Below, piece after piece: positions 8,917 to 17,416 of a stretch of DNA of 64,000 bases. Origin of the DNA: Pseudomonadota bacterium (GTDB taxonomy: Bacteria > Pseudomonadota > Gammaproteobacteria > Burkholderiales > Burkholderiaceae_B); contig JAEWEV010000013.1 in assembly GCA_023389155.1 (NCBI GenBank), positions 62,001 through 126,000 of the forward strand. Direction: 5' to 3'. Each line of letters opens with the position of its first letter. Position 1 is the first letter of the stretch. Both the position numbers and the translations under genes were made by a program. The notes beneath the pieces were generated by a model. That model made no database searches. It was given only the letters and a program-made list of their open reading frames with translations, and was not told the origin of the DNA.

Positions 8917-9059
8917 GGTGGTGAGTTCAGGCTGGCCGTTACGTTTTCCCTGCCGGGAGCGTGATGACATCTGTCATGGCAATTGGCTAGCTGCGGGGCA
9001 ATCAGTGTTTCGCTGATCAGGGCCATCTCAATGATGGACCTGATCTATTGCACTGAAAG

Positions 9060-10034
9060 TCAATTAGCCTTGAAACCGGATTCCTTGATAATAGGCCCCC
9101 AGATTTTGTTTTCTTCGGCCAGCAGTTTTTTCATGCTGTCCGCCGATTCGCCCGTCAGCTCTAGACCCAGTTTCTCGAAATTTTTACGCAACTCCGGTTT
9201 CTGGACAATGGCGATAAATGTTTTTTCCAGCCGTGCCACAACCTCGGCGGGAGTTCCCTTGGGTACATAGGCGCCGTACCAGATTTTGACATCTTCAAAT
9301 CCTTTCACGCCCTGTTCATGCAGCGTCTTGACGCCTGGCAGGAAGCTGACGGGCTGGGTGCCTGCCAGTCCCAGAATGCGGATTTTTCCGGCGCGATACA
9401 GTTCCATTTGTGCGCCGACAGCGTCCACTCCTGCAGGCACGTGTCCTCCCATTTCATCGTTGACCAGTTGCGGGCCGCCGGAATACGAGGCAGGTTCCAG
9501 TTTAATATCGTTGTTCTTTGCCATTTGCAATACGCCAAAGTGAGTAGGGCCGCCCAGACCCGCAAGTCCCACGGCGCCTTTTGACGGATCGGCTTTCACG
9601 GCTGCAATATATTCCTGAATGGTTTTGTACGGCTGGACACTACCTGTAGACAGCACAATGGGCACGTTGGCCAGGTTGGCAACCGGTTCCAGGTCATCGG
9701 GTGAATAATTAAGCTTGGCGTAGGTATAGGGGTAGCTGGTAAACGGCATGGAGTGAGACAGCAGGATGGTGCGCCCGTCCGGTTTGGCTCTGGCCACTTC
9801 GGTTGCCGCCATCATGGTCGACGCCCCAGGTTTGTTTTCGACGTAAATCTGACCACTCCCGGTTTTCCGGTATTCCTCGGCAACAGCCCGCGCCAGTGCA
9901 TCAAGGATACCGCCGGCAGGGTAACCAACGACAATTTTTATATTTTCGCTTTGTGCGCTTGCGGTATGTGGCAGGGCAGCGGCGAGCGCAGAGACGGACA
10001 GCATCAGAATACGCAAAGAAGGACGAATGTTCAT
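9060..10034 (-). CDS. Bug family (tripartite tricarboxylate transporter) periplasmic binding protein
   Basis: The 324-residue protein begins with a signal peptide (SLRILMLSVSALAAALPHTASAQ) cut after AQ. The mature part starts 'IKIVVGYPAGGILDALARAVAE', the family hallmark, and continues with 'IYVENKPGASTMMAATEVA'. Bug proteins bind small carboxylates and related metabolites and are greatly expanded in Alcaligenaceae, usually without matching membrane components, as here. Its start lies 26 bp after the stop of the IclR gene on the same strand with AAGGTGATTTC upstream, so they are probably cotranscribed. The ligand may be the substrate handled by the divergent GMC oxidoreductase, but that is inference. 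Confidence 0.92.
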   Translation of the reverse strand: MNIRPSLRILMLSVSALAAALPHTASAQSENIKIVVGYPAGGILDALARAVAEEYRKTGSGQIYVENKPGASTMMAATEVARAKPDGRTILLSHSMPFTSYPYTYAKLNYSPDDLEPVANLANVPIVLSTGSVQPYKTIQEYIAAVKADPSKGAVGLAGLGGPTHFGVLQMAKNNDIKLEPASYSGGPQLVNDEMGGHVPAGVDAVGAQMELYRAGKIRILGLAGTQPVSFLPGVKTLHEQGVKGFEDVKIWYGAYVPKGTPAEVVARLEKTFIAIVQKPELRKNFEKLGLELTGESADSMKKLLAEENKIWGPIIKESGFKAN

Positions 10035-10060
10035 GAAATCACCTTGATATCGGGTTTTGG

Positions 10061-10903
10061 CTACTCGGTACTGCGTTGAGAAAAATCGGGTCCGGATGGA
10101 TCCGAGTGAGATTCTGTTTCGTGGGAATCGCGGTCACTGATATCGCCTGCCAGCACCTGGCCAATTGCCGCCGCTGTGTCGTTCATCAGGCTGGAGAAAC
10201 TGAAGAGATCGGAGAACGAGTGGGTAGCGGTGGGGGCATGGCATGCCACGGCGGCAATCACGCGCCCTTTATCGTCCCTGACGGGAACGGCAATAGCGAC
10301 CATGCCCCTGACGAATTCTTCATTGTCTGTGCCAATTCTCTGTTGGGCGATCAGTCCCAGTTCATGTTCGAGCCGCTGACGGTCAGTGATGGTCCTCGGC
10401 GTCAATGCCGCCAGGGGCAGACGGTCAAGAAGGGATTTGCGATGGATCTCGGGCAGCATGGCCAGAAACAGCTTGCCGCTAGCCGTGCAGTGCAAAGGCA
10501 CATGCGCGCCGGTGCGCAGATGCAGTTGCAGACGCATATCGCTGTCTGGTTCGACGCGTGCCAGATAATGAACCTGACTGTCATTAAGTGCAGTCAGATT
10601 GCATGTCTCGCCTGTTGCAGCGACCAACTGTCCGAGCAGCAGCCTGCACATCCGATCAAAATGGGTGGAACGTAATACCGACAGCGCGACCTGGTGTGAT
10701 CTGGCGCCAAGCACATAGCCCCGATCTTCGGGTAGCCGGGTCACGTAAGCTGCCTCCTGCAACTGCTGCAGAAGACGCAAGACGCTGGCCTTGGGCAGGG
10801 AGGTTCTCTGGGCAATCTGGGCCAGCGACAGCGGGTAGCTGGCGCACGCGAGCTGCTCGATCACATTCAGAATACGCAGATGTTTTGAATCTTGGCTTGT
10901 CAT
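10061..10903 (-). CDS. IclR family transcriptional regulator
   Basis: The 280-residue protein is a complete IclR regulator. The winged HTH lies at about 10-75 ('LSLAQIAQRTSLPKASVLRLL', 'EAAYVTRLPEDRGYVLG'), followed by the effector domain with 'GETCNLTALNDSQVHYLARVE', 'VPLHCTASGKLFLAML' and 'DNEEFVRGMVAIAVPV'. A polar 30-residue tail (DRDSHETESHSDPSGP) is extra compared with most members. It is divergent from the GMC oxidoreductase gene and upstream of the Bug gene, so it probably controls both in response to a substrate of this cluster. Confidence 0.93.
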   Translation of the reverse strand: MTSQDSKHLRILNVIEQLACASYPLSLAQIAQRTSLPKASVLRLLQQLQEAAYVTRLPEDRGYVLGARSHQVALSVLRSTHFDRMCRLLLGQLVAATGETCNLTALNDSQVHYLARVEPDSDMRLQLHLRTGAHVPLHCTASGKLFLAMLPEIHRKSLLDRLPLAALTPRTITDRQRLEHELGLIAQQRIGTDNEEFVRGMVAIAVPVRDDKGRVIAAVACHAPTATHSFSDLFSFSSLMNDTAAAIGQVLAGDISDRDSHETESHSDPSGPDFSQRSTE

Positions 10904-11006
10904 GGCTGTCTCGTATTGATTTATTTATTGTCGAATAAAAAATACTAAATATCCAATAATTTGAAACCATTCATTCCGATAAATGAAATGAATTTGGCGG
11001 TTATCG

Positions 11007-11020
11007 TTTCAAAATTGAAA
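11007..11020. promoter_or_regulatory. Candidate IclR operator, TTTCAA-N2-TTGAAA
   Basis: A 6-bp inverted repeat with a 2-nt centre lies in the 215-bp AT-rich divergent region between the IclR gene and the GMC oxidoreductase, about 100 bp from either start. IclR-type regulators commonly bind such short palindromes in the divergent promoter they control. No footprint can be inferred beyond the symmetry. Confidence 0.4.
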
Positions 11021-11118
11021 TCATTGGTGTATACCCCTAAAAAATAACGCGCCTGCCGACGCACACTTCGTGAACAGAAGAAAACTTGAAACCGATAAAA
11101 AGGCAGGAACAGCGGACT

Positions 11119-12834
11119 ATGGATGCGTGTGTTGACTATGTAGTGGTGGGGGGCGGCTCGGCCGGGTGCGTGATGGCCAATCGCCTGAGCGAGAATGGCA
11201 AATATTCCGTTTGCCTGCTGGAGGCAGGCCCGGCCGATCGCAATATGTGGATTCATATTCCGATAGGCTATGGCAAGACCATGTTCAATCCGCAATTGAA
11301 TTGGGGCTTTTATACCGATCCGGATCACAATATGCTGGATCGGCGCATCTACTGGCCTCGCGGCAGAACGCTGGGAGGTAGCAGTTCCATCAATGGCCTG
11401 ATCTACATCCGGGGGCAGAAGGAGGATTACGACCACTGGGGCGAGCTGGGTAACCAGGGATGGAGCTGGGACGAGTGCCTGCCGTATTTTCGCAAGCTGG
11501 AAAACAATGATCTAGGGCCTGGCCCGACACACGGTACCGACGGTCCCCTGAATGCGACCTCGATTCCGACCCGGCACGAACTGGTTGACGCGCTGATCGA
11601 TGCTGCCGGCCGTTTGGGTATTCCGTCGCGCAAGGACTTCAATTCCGGTGATCAGCGCGGTGCGGGATATTATCAACTGACAACTCGCAATGGCCGCCGC
11701 TGTTCCACTGCCGTCGCCTACCTGAATCCTGCACGGGGGCGGTCGAATCTGCGAATCGAGACTGAAGCACAGGCCATGAAGATACTGTTTCGCGGAAAAA
11801 CCGCTGCCGGCATTCAGTATCGTCAGCACGGCAAAGTCAAAACACTTACCGCGCGTCGCGAAGTCATCTTGTGTGCGGGTGCCCTGCAGTCGCCACAGCT
11901 GCTGCAGCTCTCAGGGGTGGGCGATGCCGACCTTCTGGCCGGGTTCAACATTCCGGTGTTGCAGGATCTGAAAGGAGTTGGCGAGAATCTTCAGGACCAT
12001 CTGCAATTTCGCCTGATCTACGAAGTTAGCAAACCCATTACCACCAATGATCTGTTGCGCAGCTGGGTAGGCAAGGCCCGCATGGGGTTGCAGTGGGCTC
12101 TGTTGCGTGGTGGCCCGCTGGCCATCGGCATCAATCAGGGCGCGCTGTTTTGCAATGCCTTGTCAGAGACAGATCCCCGCCCGGATGTGCAGTTCCACTT
12201 TGGCACTCTTTCGGCTGATATGGCAGGCGGCAAGGTTCATGACTTTTCAGGCTGCACGTTTTCGGTCTGCCAGTTACGACCCGAGTCGCGTGGTCATCTG
12301 CGAATCCGTTCGACGGATCCTTTCGAGGCGCCGTCGATGCAGCCCAATTATCTGGATACCGAAACCGATCGCCGTACGGCGATTGCGGGCGTGCGTCTCA
12401 CTCGCAAGCTTGCGGATACCGAACCGATGAAGTCCCTGATGAAAGGCGAGGTCAAACCGGGGAGTGATGTGATAAGCGACGATGAGATTTTGCATTTCTG
12501 CAGAGAGAACGGTGCAACCATTTTCCATCCTTCCGGCACCGCAAAAATGGGGCAGGCATCGGACCGCGAGGCTGTGGTGGATCACCGCTTGCGGGTTCAC
12601 GGTCTGCAGGGCTTGCGCGTGGTGGATGCGTCAATCATGCCAACCTTGGTATCCGGCAATACCAATGTGCCGGTGGTCATGATCGCGGAACGGGCAGCGG
12701 CATTCGTACTGGAGGACGCCGATAAGCAGCGGGCAGCTGTCGAGCTGCAGACGGTCCCTTCAGCAGAATCATCCGTACCCGTCGCCGCGCGATCTGTTGA
12801 AACAACGGCCGATGAAAGCCTGCAGGAACATTGA
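11119..12834 (+). CDS. GMC family FAD-dependent oxidoreductase (choline dehydrogenase-like)
   Basis: The 571-residue protein is a flavoprotein alcohol dehydrogenase/oxidase of the GMC family. The FAD-binding fold opens with 'DYVVVGGGSAGCVMANRLSE', then 'WPRGRTLGGSSSINGLIYIR' (GMC signature 1) and 'GALQSPQLLQLSGVGD' (signature 2). The C-terminal active-site region has 'IFHPSGTAKMG' and the closing 'VVDASIMPTLVSGNTNVP'. The ATG at 11119 with AGGAAC upstream is preferred to the TTG at 11086. The last 40 residues (alanine, valine and glutamate-rich) extend beyond the usual end. Substrate is an unidentified alcohol; context with an MHS transporter, a Bug protein and an IclR regulator suggests a small catabolic cluster. 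Confidence 0.9.
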   Translation: MDACVDYVVVGGGSAGCVMANRLSENGKYSVCLLEAGPADRNMWIHIPIGYGKTMFNPQLNWGFYTDPDHNMLDRRIYWPRGRTLGGSSSINGLIYIRGQKEDYDHWGELGNQGWSWDECLPYFRKLENNDLGPGPTHGTDGPLNATSIPTRHELVDALIDAAGRLGIPSRKDFNSGDQRGAGYYQLTTRNGRRCSTAVAYLNPARGRSNLRIETEAQAMKILFRGKTAAGIQYRQHGKVKTLTARREVILCAGALQSPQLLQLSGVGDADLLAGFNIPVLQDLKGVGENLQDHLQFRLIYEVSKPITTNDLLRSWVGKARMGLQWALLRGGPLAIGINQGALFCNALSETDPRPDVQFHFGTLSADMAGGKVHDFSGCTFSVCQLRPESRGHLRIRSTDPFEAPSMQPNYLDTETDRRTAIAGVRLTRKLADTEPMKSLMKGEVKPGSDVISDDEILHFCRENGATIFHPSGTAKMGQASDREAVVDHRLRVHGLQGLRVVDASIMPTLVSGNTNVPVVMIAERAAAFVLEDADKQRAAVELQTVPSAESSVPVAARSVETTADESLQEH

Positions 12835-12980
12835 TGGAACCGGCTGGCAATGTCGGATGTGATACCAAGGTGTGACAGCGGGCTGTGATAACGGGAATGT
12901 GCGGGGAGTCGGCGCGCAATTGCAGGTGAAATATTTCGATTCGGATGGCAGACATACATAAACAATATGAGGAGACAGGA

Positions 12981-14309
12981 ATGAGTGACAAAAAAGGATT
13001 GCGCAGGGTCGTTGCCGCTTCGCTGGTAGGCGCGACAATCGAGTGGTACGATTTTTTTCTGTATGGCGTGATTGCCGGGCTGGTTTTCAATCATCTCTAT
13101 TTCCCTGGCGAAGATCCCTACATCGGCACGTTGCTGGCGTACGCCACATTTGCGGTCGGTTTTCTGGCGCGTCCCCTGGGTGGGGTCATTTTTGGCCATC
13201 TTGGCGACAAGGTAGGGCGCAAGAGCGCTCTGATCATGACACTGATGATCATGGGCATTTCTACAGTGGCCATCGGGCTGATTCCTTCCTATCAGACCAT
13301 TGGGATCTGGGCGCCGATATTGCTGCTGTTCTTCCGCGTCCTGCAGGGAATCGGCCTCGGAGGCGAGTGGGGCGGTGCGGTACTGATGACCTATGAATAT
13401 GCGCCGCCCGAGAAAAGAGGGCTGTATGCCTCGCTGCCCCAAATCGGACTGTCTCTGGGCCTGTGCCTGGCTTCCGGTGTGGTAGCGCTGCTCTCGTCTG
13501 TCCTGAGCGATGAGCAATTTCTGAGCTGGGGCTGGCGTATTGCCTTTTTGCTGTCATCCCTTCTGGTCTTTGTCGGCATGTACATCCGTCTTGCCGTAAA
13601 GGAAAGTCCGGAATTTGCAAAGATCAAGGCACAGAATGCAGAGAGCAAAATCCCCTTTGTGGAAATGATCAAGAACTATCCGAAAAACATTATCAAGGGT
13701 ATGGGTGCCAGATATATCGATGGTGTGTTTTTCAATATTTTCGGTGTGTTCATCATCAGCTATCTGACCGGGAACCTGAACCTTTCCCGTACTGATGCCC
13801 TGACAGGCGTGATGATTTCCGCCATTATCATGTGCGTGTTCATTCCCTATTTCGGCGCGATGTCAGACAGGCTTGGCCGTACACGAACCTATTTCTGGGG
13901 ATCGCTGATTACCGGCTTTTCCTCAATTCCCGCCTTCTGGCTCATGACGAATTATTCAGATAATGTCTTTATTGTCTGGCTTGCAATCGTGATTCCCTTT
14001 GGCATTCTGTACGCGATGGTCTATGGTCCGGAAGCGGCGCTGTTCTGCGAACTGTTCGACACGCGTGTGCGCTACACCGGAATTTCATTTGTGTATCAAT
14101 TCTCGGGCATTTTTGCTTCCGGTATTACACCGATGATTGCCACTGCCCTGCTGCATGAAAATGACGGTAAGCCCTGGTTTGTTGTGGCATACACCGTGAT
14201 TGTGGGCATTATTTCAGCCGTGAGTGCGGCCTCCATCAGGACGATCAGGACCGACAAAGCCACCGTATCGACAAGATCGGCTGCAACGGCGGCAGCGACC
14301 GGGCGCTGA
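12981..14309 (+). CDS. MFS transporter, metabolite:H+ symporter (MHS) family
   Basis: The 442-residue membrane protein has about 12 hydrophobic segments. 'ATIEWYDFFLYGVIAGLVFNHL' at the first helix and 'VIFGHLGDKVGRKSALIMTL' between helices 2 and 3 mark the MHS family (ShiA, ProP, KgtP relatives). The ATG at 12981 with AGGAG nearby is chosen over the in-frame ATG at 12945. It lies 146 bp after the GMC oxidoreductase on the same strand and probably imports its substrate, likely an organic acid, betaine or aromatic acid. Confidence 0.9.
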   Translation: MSDKKGLRRVVAASLVGATIEWYDFFLYGVIAGLVFNHLYFPGEDPYIGTLLAYATFAVGFLARPLGGVIFGHLGDKVGRKSALIMTLMIMGISTVAIGLIPSYQTIGIWAPILLLFFRVLQGIGLGGEWGGAVLMTYEYAPPEKRGLYASLPQIGLSLGLCLASGVVALLSSVLSDEQFLSWGWRIAFLLSSLLVFVGMYIRLAVKESPEFAKIKAQNAESKIPFVEMIKNYPKNIIKGMGARYIDGVFFNIFGVFIISYLTGNLNLSRTDALTGVMISAIIMCVFIPYFGAMSDRLGRTRTYFWGSLITGFSSIPAFWLMTNYSDNVFIVWLAIVIPFGILYAMVYGPEAALFCELFDTRVRYTGISFVYQFSGIFASGITPMIATALLHENDGKPWFVVAYTVIVGIISAVSAASIRTIRTDKATVSTRSAATAAATGR

Positions 14310-14479
14310 TAAGGGCATTCTCCACCGGGCTCTTGTGTGTTGTGGCCGGTTGTCAGCACGATGCATGAGGGCCTCTCCGGATACTGCGATGCCGCATTTT
14401 GGTGAAGCGGGCGACATGAATATGTTGCCCGTTACGCCGTTATAACCCGTGTTATGGCAGATATCGCGGTGTGGCTCAC

Positions 14480-14509
14480 AGGCATCGAATATTTAGGCAT
14501 CGAATATTT
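14480..14509. repeat. Perfect 15-bp tandem direct repeat
   Basis: AGGCATCGAATATTT is present twice head to tail without a mismatch, about 250 bp upstream of pckG. It may be a recent slippage duplication or a pair of activator sites on the same DNA face (15 bp is not a whole number of turns, which weakens the second idea). Confidence 0.85.
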
Positions 14510-14709
14510 CTCTGTTATGCTGCGTCGCAGCAGTGTTGTGCTCCCGGGATCGTGGCTGGTGGTAACACAGGCAACAAGTTGAAACGTAGCAGGAAGAAAG
14601 CGCACACATCGTTGGCTTGCGGTATTAGAATGAGGCGTCATCCGGACTTTTCTACATTAACCGTGCGCAGCCGCGGGCAGTCCGGCACAATACGGCATCG
14701 TTTGAACGG

Positions 14710-14730
14710 ACGCCTTTAAGGGGCGTTTTT
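14710..14730 (+). terminator. Terminator-like hairpin in the pckG leader
   Basis: ACGCC and GGCGT form a stem around TTTAAGG, followed directly by TTTTT. It is pointed towards pckG and ends 31 bp before its start codon. It could end a short upstream transcript or attenuate pckG. The stem is only 5 bp, so efficiency is doubtful. Confidence 0.5.
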
Positions 14731-14761
14731 GCTTTTGCCAGAATACGGAGACCATTAACTT

Positions 14762-16603
14762 ATGAACGCAGCACGTCCTGAAACCACAACTGAAATCAGC
14801 GCACCGGATTGGGTGCAGCACGAAGGCCTTAAAGCCTGGGTGACTCAGATTGCAGCTCTTACCCAGCCGGATCGTATTGAATGGTGTGATGGATCACAAG
14901 AGGAATATGATCGTCTGTGTGCGCTAATGGTGGAATCAGGCACATTGCGCAAGCTTAATCCGAAAAAACGCCCCAATTCCTATTTGGCGTGGTCTGATCC
15001 GGATGACGTGGCACGTGTCGAGGATCGAACCTTTATCTGTTCCGAGAAGCAGGAAGATGCCGGACCCACCAATAACTGGGAAGCACCCGCAAAAATGCGC
15101 GATACGCTTGATGGGCTGTTCGAAGGCTGCATGCGTGGTCGTACCATGTATGTGATTCCCTTTTCCATGGGGCCGCTGGGCTCGCCCATTGCGCATATTG
15201 GCGTTGAGCTTTCTGATTCACCCTACGTGGTAGTGAATATGCGCCTGATGACCCGCATGGGTCGCAAGGTATATGACATTCTGGGTGCTGAAGGCGAGTT
15301 TGTTCCCTGCGTCCATTCCGTCGGCAGCCCGCTGCAGGCAGGCCAGAACGATGTATCCTGGCCGTGCAACAAGACCAAGTACATTGTGCATTTCCCCGAA
15401 ACCCGGGAAATCTGGTCTTACGGCTCAGGCTATGGTGGTAATGCCCTGTTGGGCAAAAAATGCTTCGCGCTGCGCATTGCCTCCAACATGGGGCGCGATG
15501 AAGGCTGGATGGCCGAGCATATGCTGATTCTGGGTGTGACCTCGCCAGAAGGGCGCAAGATGCATGTGGCTGCCGCCTTTCCGTCTGCCTGCGGCAAAAC
15601 CAATTTCTCGATGATGATTCCGCCGGACTCGTTGCCAGGATGGAAAATCACAACTGTGGGCGATGACATTGCCTGGATCAAACCAGGCAGCGATGGCAAG
15701 CTGTATGCCATCAATCCTGAAGCCGGATATTTTGGCGTCGCACCCGGCACCAATGAAAAAACCAACTACAACTGCATGGCTTCGCTGCGTGACAACGTCA
15801 TATTCACCAATGTGGCGCTGACTGATGACGGTGACGTATGGTGGGAAGGCATGGGACCCGCTCCGGCACATCTGACAGATTGGCAGGGCAAGGATTGGAC
15901 TCCGGATGCAGGACGCAAGGCAGCGCATCCGAATGCCCGCTTTACCGTTGCAGCTACCCGGAATCCGGTGATTGATCCGGAATGGGACAACCCGGCGGGC
16001 GTGGCCATTGATGCGTTCCTTTTCGGTGGCCGACGTTCCGATACGGTACCGCTGGTCACCGAAGCGCGCAACTGGGTCGAAGGTGTTTATATGGCGGCCA
16101 CTATGGGATCAGAAACCACGGCGGCCGCTGCTGGCGCACAGGGCGTAGTTCGTCGCGATCCGTTCGCCATGCTGCCATTTTGCGGCTACAACATGAGTTC
16201 CTATTTCCAGCACTGGCTGGATCTGGGTCGCCGGCTGGAAAAGGCAGGCGCGACACTCCCCCATATTTTCTGCGTTAACTGGTTCCAGACAGATGACAAC
16301 GGCAAGTTCATCTGGCCTGGCTTCGGAGAAAACATGCGCGTACTCAAATGGATGCTCGAGCGCATTGATGGCAAGGCGCAGGGAGAGGAGCATCTGTTCG
16401 GCGTTTCTCCAAGATTTGAAGACATCACCTGGGATGGGCTGTCATTTGATGCCGCGCAATTCAAACGTATTACCTCCATTGAACCTGAGGTCTGGCGCAA
16501 GGAACTGCAGTTGCACGCGGAACTCTTCGACAAACTTAAACAGCGACTGCCTGCGGAACTCTCGCAAATCCACGAGCGTCTGGACAGCCAGGTTAGCGCC
16601 TGA
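14762..16603 (+). CDS. pckG: Phosphoenolpyruvate carboxykinase (GTP)
   Basis: PckG converts oxaloacetate and GTP to phosphoenolpyruvate, GDP and CO2, the entry step of gluconeogenesis from organic acids. The 613-residue length is right for the GTP-dependent class. The kinase-1a P-loop [13 protein letters not shown] begins at about residue 273; '[21 protein letters not shown]' and '[25 protein letters not shown]' are typical of the class. The ATG is preceded by CGGAGACC. A terminator-like hairpin sits in the leader. Use of PEP carboxykinase fits the organic-acid lifestyle suggested by the neighbouring catabolic genes. Confidence 0.97.
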   Translation: MNAARPETTTEISAPDWVQHEGLKAWVTQIAALTQPDRIEWCDGSQEEYDRLCALMVESGTLRKLNPKKRPNSYLAWSDPDDVARVEDRTFICSEKQEDAGPTNNWEAPAKMRDTLDGLFEGCMRGRTMYVIPFSMGPLGSPIAHIGVELSDSPYVVVNMRLMTRMGRKVYDILGAEGEFVPCVHSVGSPLQAGQNDVSWPCNKTKYIVHFPETREIWSYGSGYGGNALLGKKCFALRIASNMGRDEGWMAEHMLILGVTSPEGRKMHVAAAFPSACGKTNFSMMIPPDSLPGWKITTVGDDIAWIKPGSDGKLYAINPEAGYFGVAPGTNEKTNYNCMASLRDNVIFTNVALTDDGDVWWEGMGPAPAHLTDWQGKDWTPDAGRKAAHPNARFTVAATRNPVIDPEWDNPAGVAIDAFLFGGRRSDTVPLVTEARNWVEGVYMAATMGSETTAAAAGAQGVVRRDPFAMLPFCGYNMSSYFQHWLDLGRRLEKAGATLPHIFCVNWFQTDDNGKFIWPGFGENMRVLKWMLERIDGKAQGEEHLFGVSPRFEDITWDGLSFDAAQFKRITSIEPEVWRKELQLHAELFDKLKQRLPAELSQIHERLDSQVSA

Positions 16604-16654
16604 TTTCGCGTGTGGCGCGCCACCGCCGGTGTTTACGCTGGCTGTGGTGCCGCG

Positions 16655-16686
16655 GGCTGCCAGGGTGGTCGGTGCCACTGGCAGCC
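16655..16686. terminator. Strong hairpin downstream of pckG, possible terminator
   Basis: GGCTGCCAG and CTGGCAGCC form a perfect 9-bp stem 52 bp after the pckG stop, with some further pairing inside the 14-nt loop. There is no U-run after it, so it may stabilise the mRNA end rather than act as an intrinsic terminator. A separate palindrome GTGGCGCGCCAC lies at 16612-16623. Confidence 0.5.
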
Positions 16687-16791
16687 GCAAATTGCGCCAT
16701 GGCCCGCAGCTAAAGTGACGCTATGCCGTTGGCGCTGTTATTACAACTGAAATGCATCGAAAGAATTGCATTCGAAAAAAGAAGTTTACCT

Positions 16792-16820
16792 TTGTAGTTT
16801 TCCTTGTTATTTGCTATAAT
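16792..16820 (+). promoter_or_regulatory. Sigma-70-type promoter of the marR-like gene
   Basis: TTGTAG (16792-16797) and TATAAT (16815-16820) are separated by exactly 17 bp. The expected transcription start, about 7 bp after the -10 box, falls on the A of the start codon at 16827, which would make the mRNA leaderless. No Shine-Dalgarno sequence precedes that ATG, in agreement. Confidence 0.65.
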
Positions 16821-16826
16821 AGGCGC

Positions 16827-17279
16827 ATGGAAAAAAAATCGTTGAGTCCCGAGCATGCCAGAGTCTCTGAACTGGCAGCAGAATTGCGTATCCTGATTTC
16901 CTCAGTGACGCGTAAACTGCGTGCCCAGGCCAGTGCCGGGGAATTTACTCCCTCGCAGCGCTCTGTTTTGCTGCGACTGGAGCGGGACGGGCCGACCACG
17001 GTCACCGCGCTGGCGCGCGCTGAAGGTGTCAGGCCCCAGTCCATGGGCGCAACGGTTGCCGGTCTGGAAACAGCCGGACATATCAAGGGTACGCCCGATC
17101 CGGCAGATGGGCGTCAGACCATTCTGTCACTGACGCCCGAATTCCTTACCATGATCCAGGCAAGTCGCGCCGCCAGAGAAGACTGGCTAGTGCGTGAGAT
17201 CCAGTCCTGCTATAACACAAAAGAACAGGAATCGCTGGCAAAAGCCATCGCGCTTCTTAAGCGGCTCGTCAGTCAGTAA
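16827..17279 (+). CDS. MarR family transcriptional regulator
   Basis: The 150-residue protein has the MarR winged helix: 'EFTPSQRSVLLRLERDG' (helix and dimer region), 'VTALARAEGVRPQSMGATVAGLETAG' as the recognition helix, and 'PDPADGRQTILSLTPE' as the wing. MarR proteins repress stress, efflux or catabolic genes and release DNA on binding a small ligand. The MFS exporter starts 137 bp downstream on the same strand, so it is the likely target. The ATG chosen is the one just after a consensus -10 box; the longer frame back to 16752 would run through the promoter. Confidence 0.9.
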   Translation: MEKKSLSPEHARVSELAAELRILISSVTRKLRAQASAGEFTPSQRSVLLRLERDGPTTVTALARAEGVRPQSMGATVAGLETAGHIKGTPDPADGRQTILSLTPEFLTMIQASRAAREDWLVREIQSCYNTKEQESLAKAIALLKRLVSQ

Positions 17280-17416
17280 CCGCCATCGCAGCGGCACACC
17301 TTGCGTAACAACATCGCCGACGACCTCGCGGCGCTTGTCGTCCCACCCCAGCGGATGACAGCATAACCAATTCGTCGACCTTCTGAATCATTTTTCGGCT
17401 TTGCCGGGAGGAGTCT

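Larger units (their letters stand above)
14310..14761. other. 452-bp intergenic region before pckG
   Basis: No coding sequence is convincing here. It holds a perfect 15-bp tandem duplication at 14480-14509 and a terminator-like hairpin at 14710-14730, only about 30 bp before the pckG start. The rest shows no clear gene; the MFS gene end and the pckG promoter must lie here. Confidence 0.6.

Noticed and set aside
14442..14458. GTTATAAC-containing sequence before pckG as a third Zur site
   Set aside because: The flanks do not continue the symmetry (CGTTATAACCCGTGTTATGG) and the full ATGTTATAACAT core is absent.
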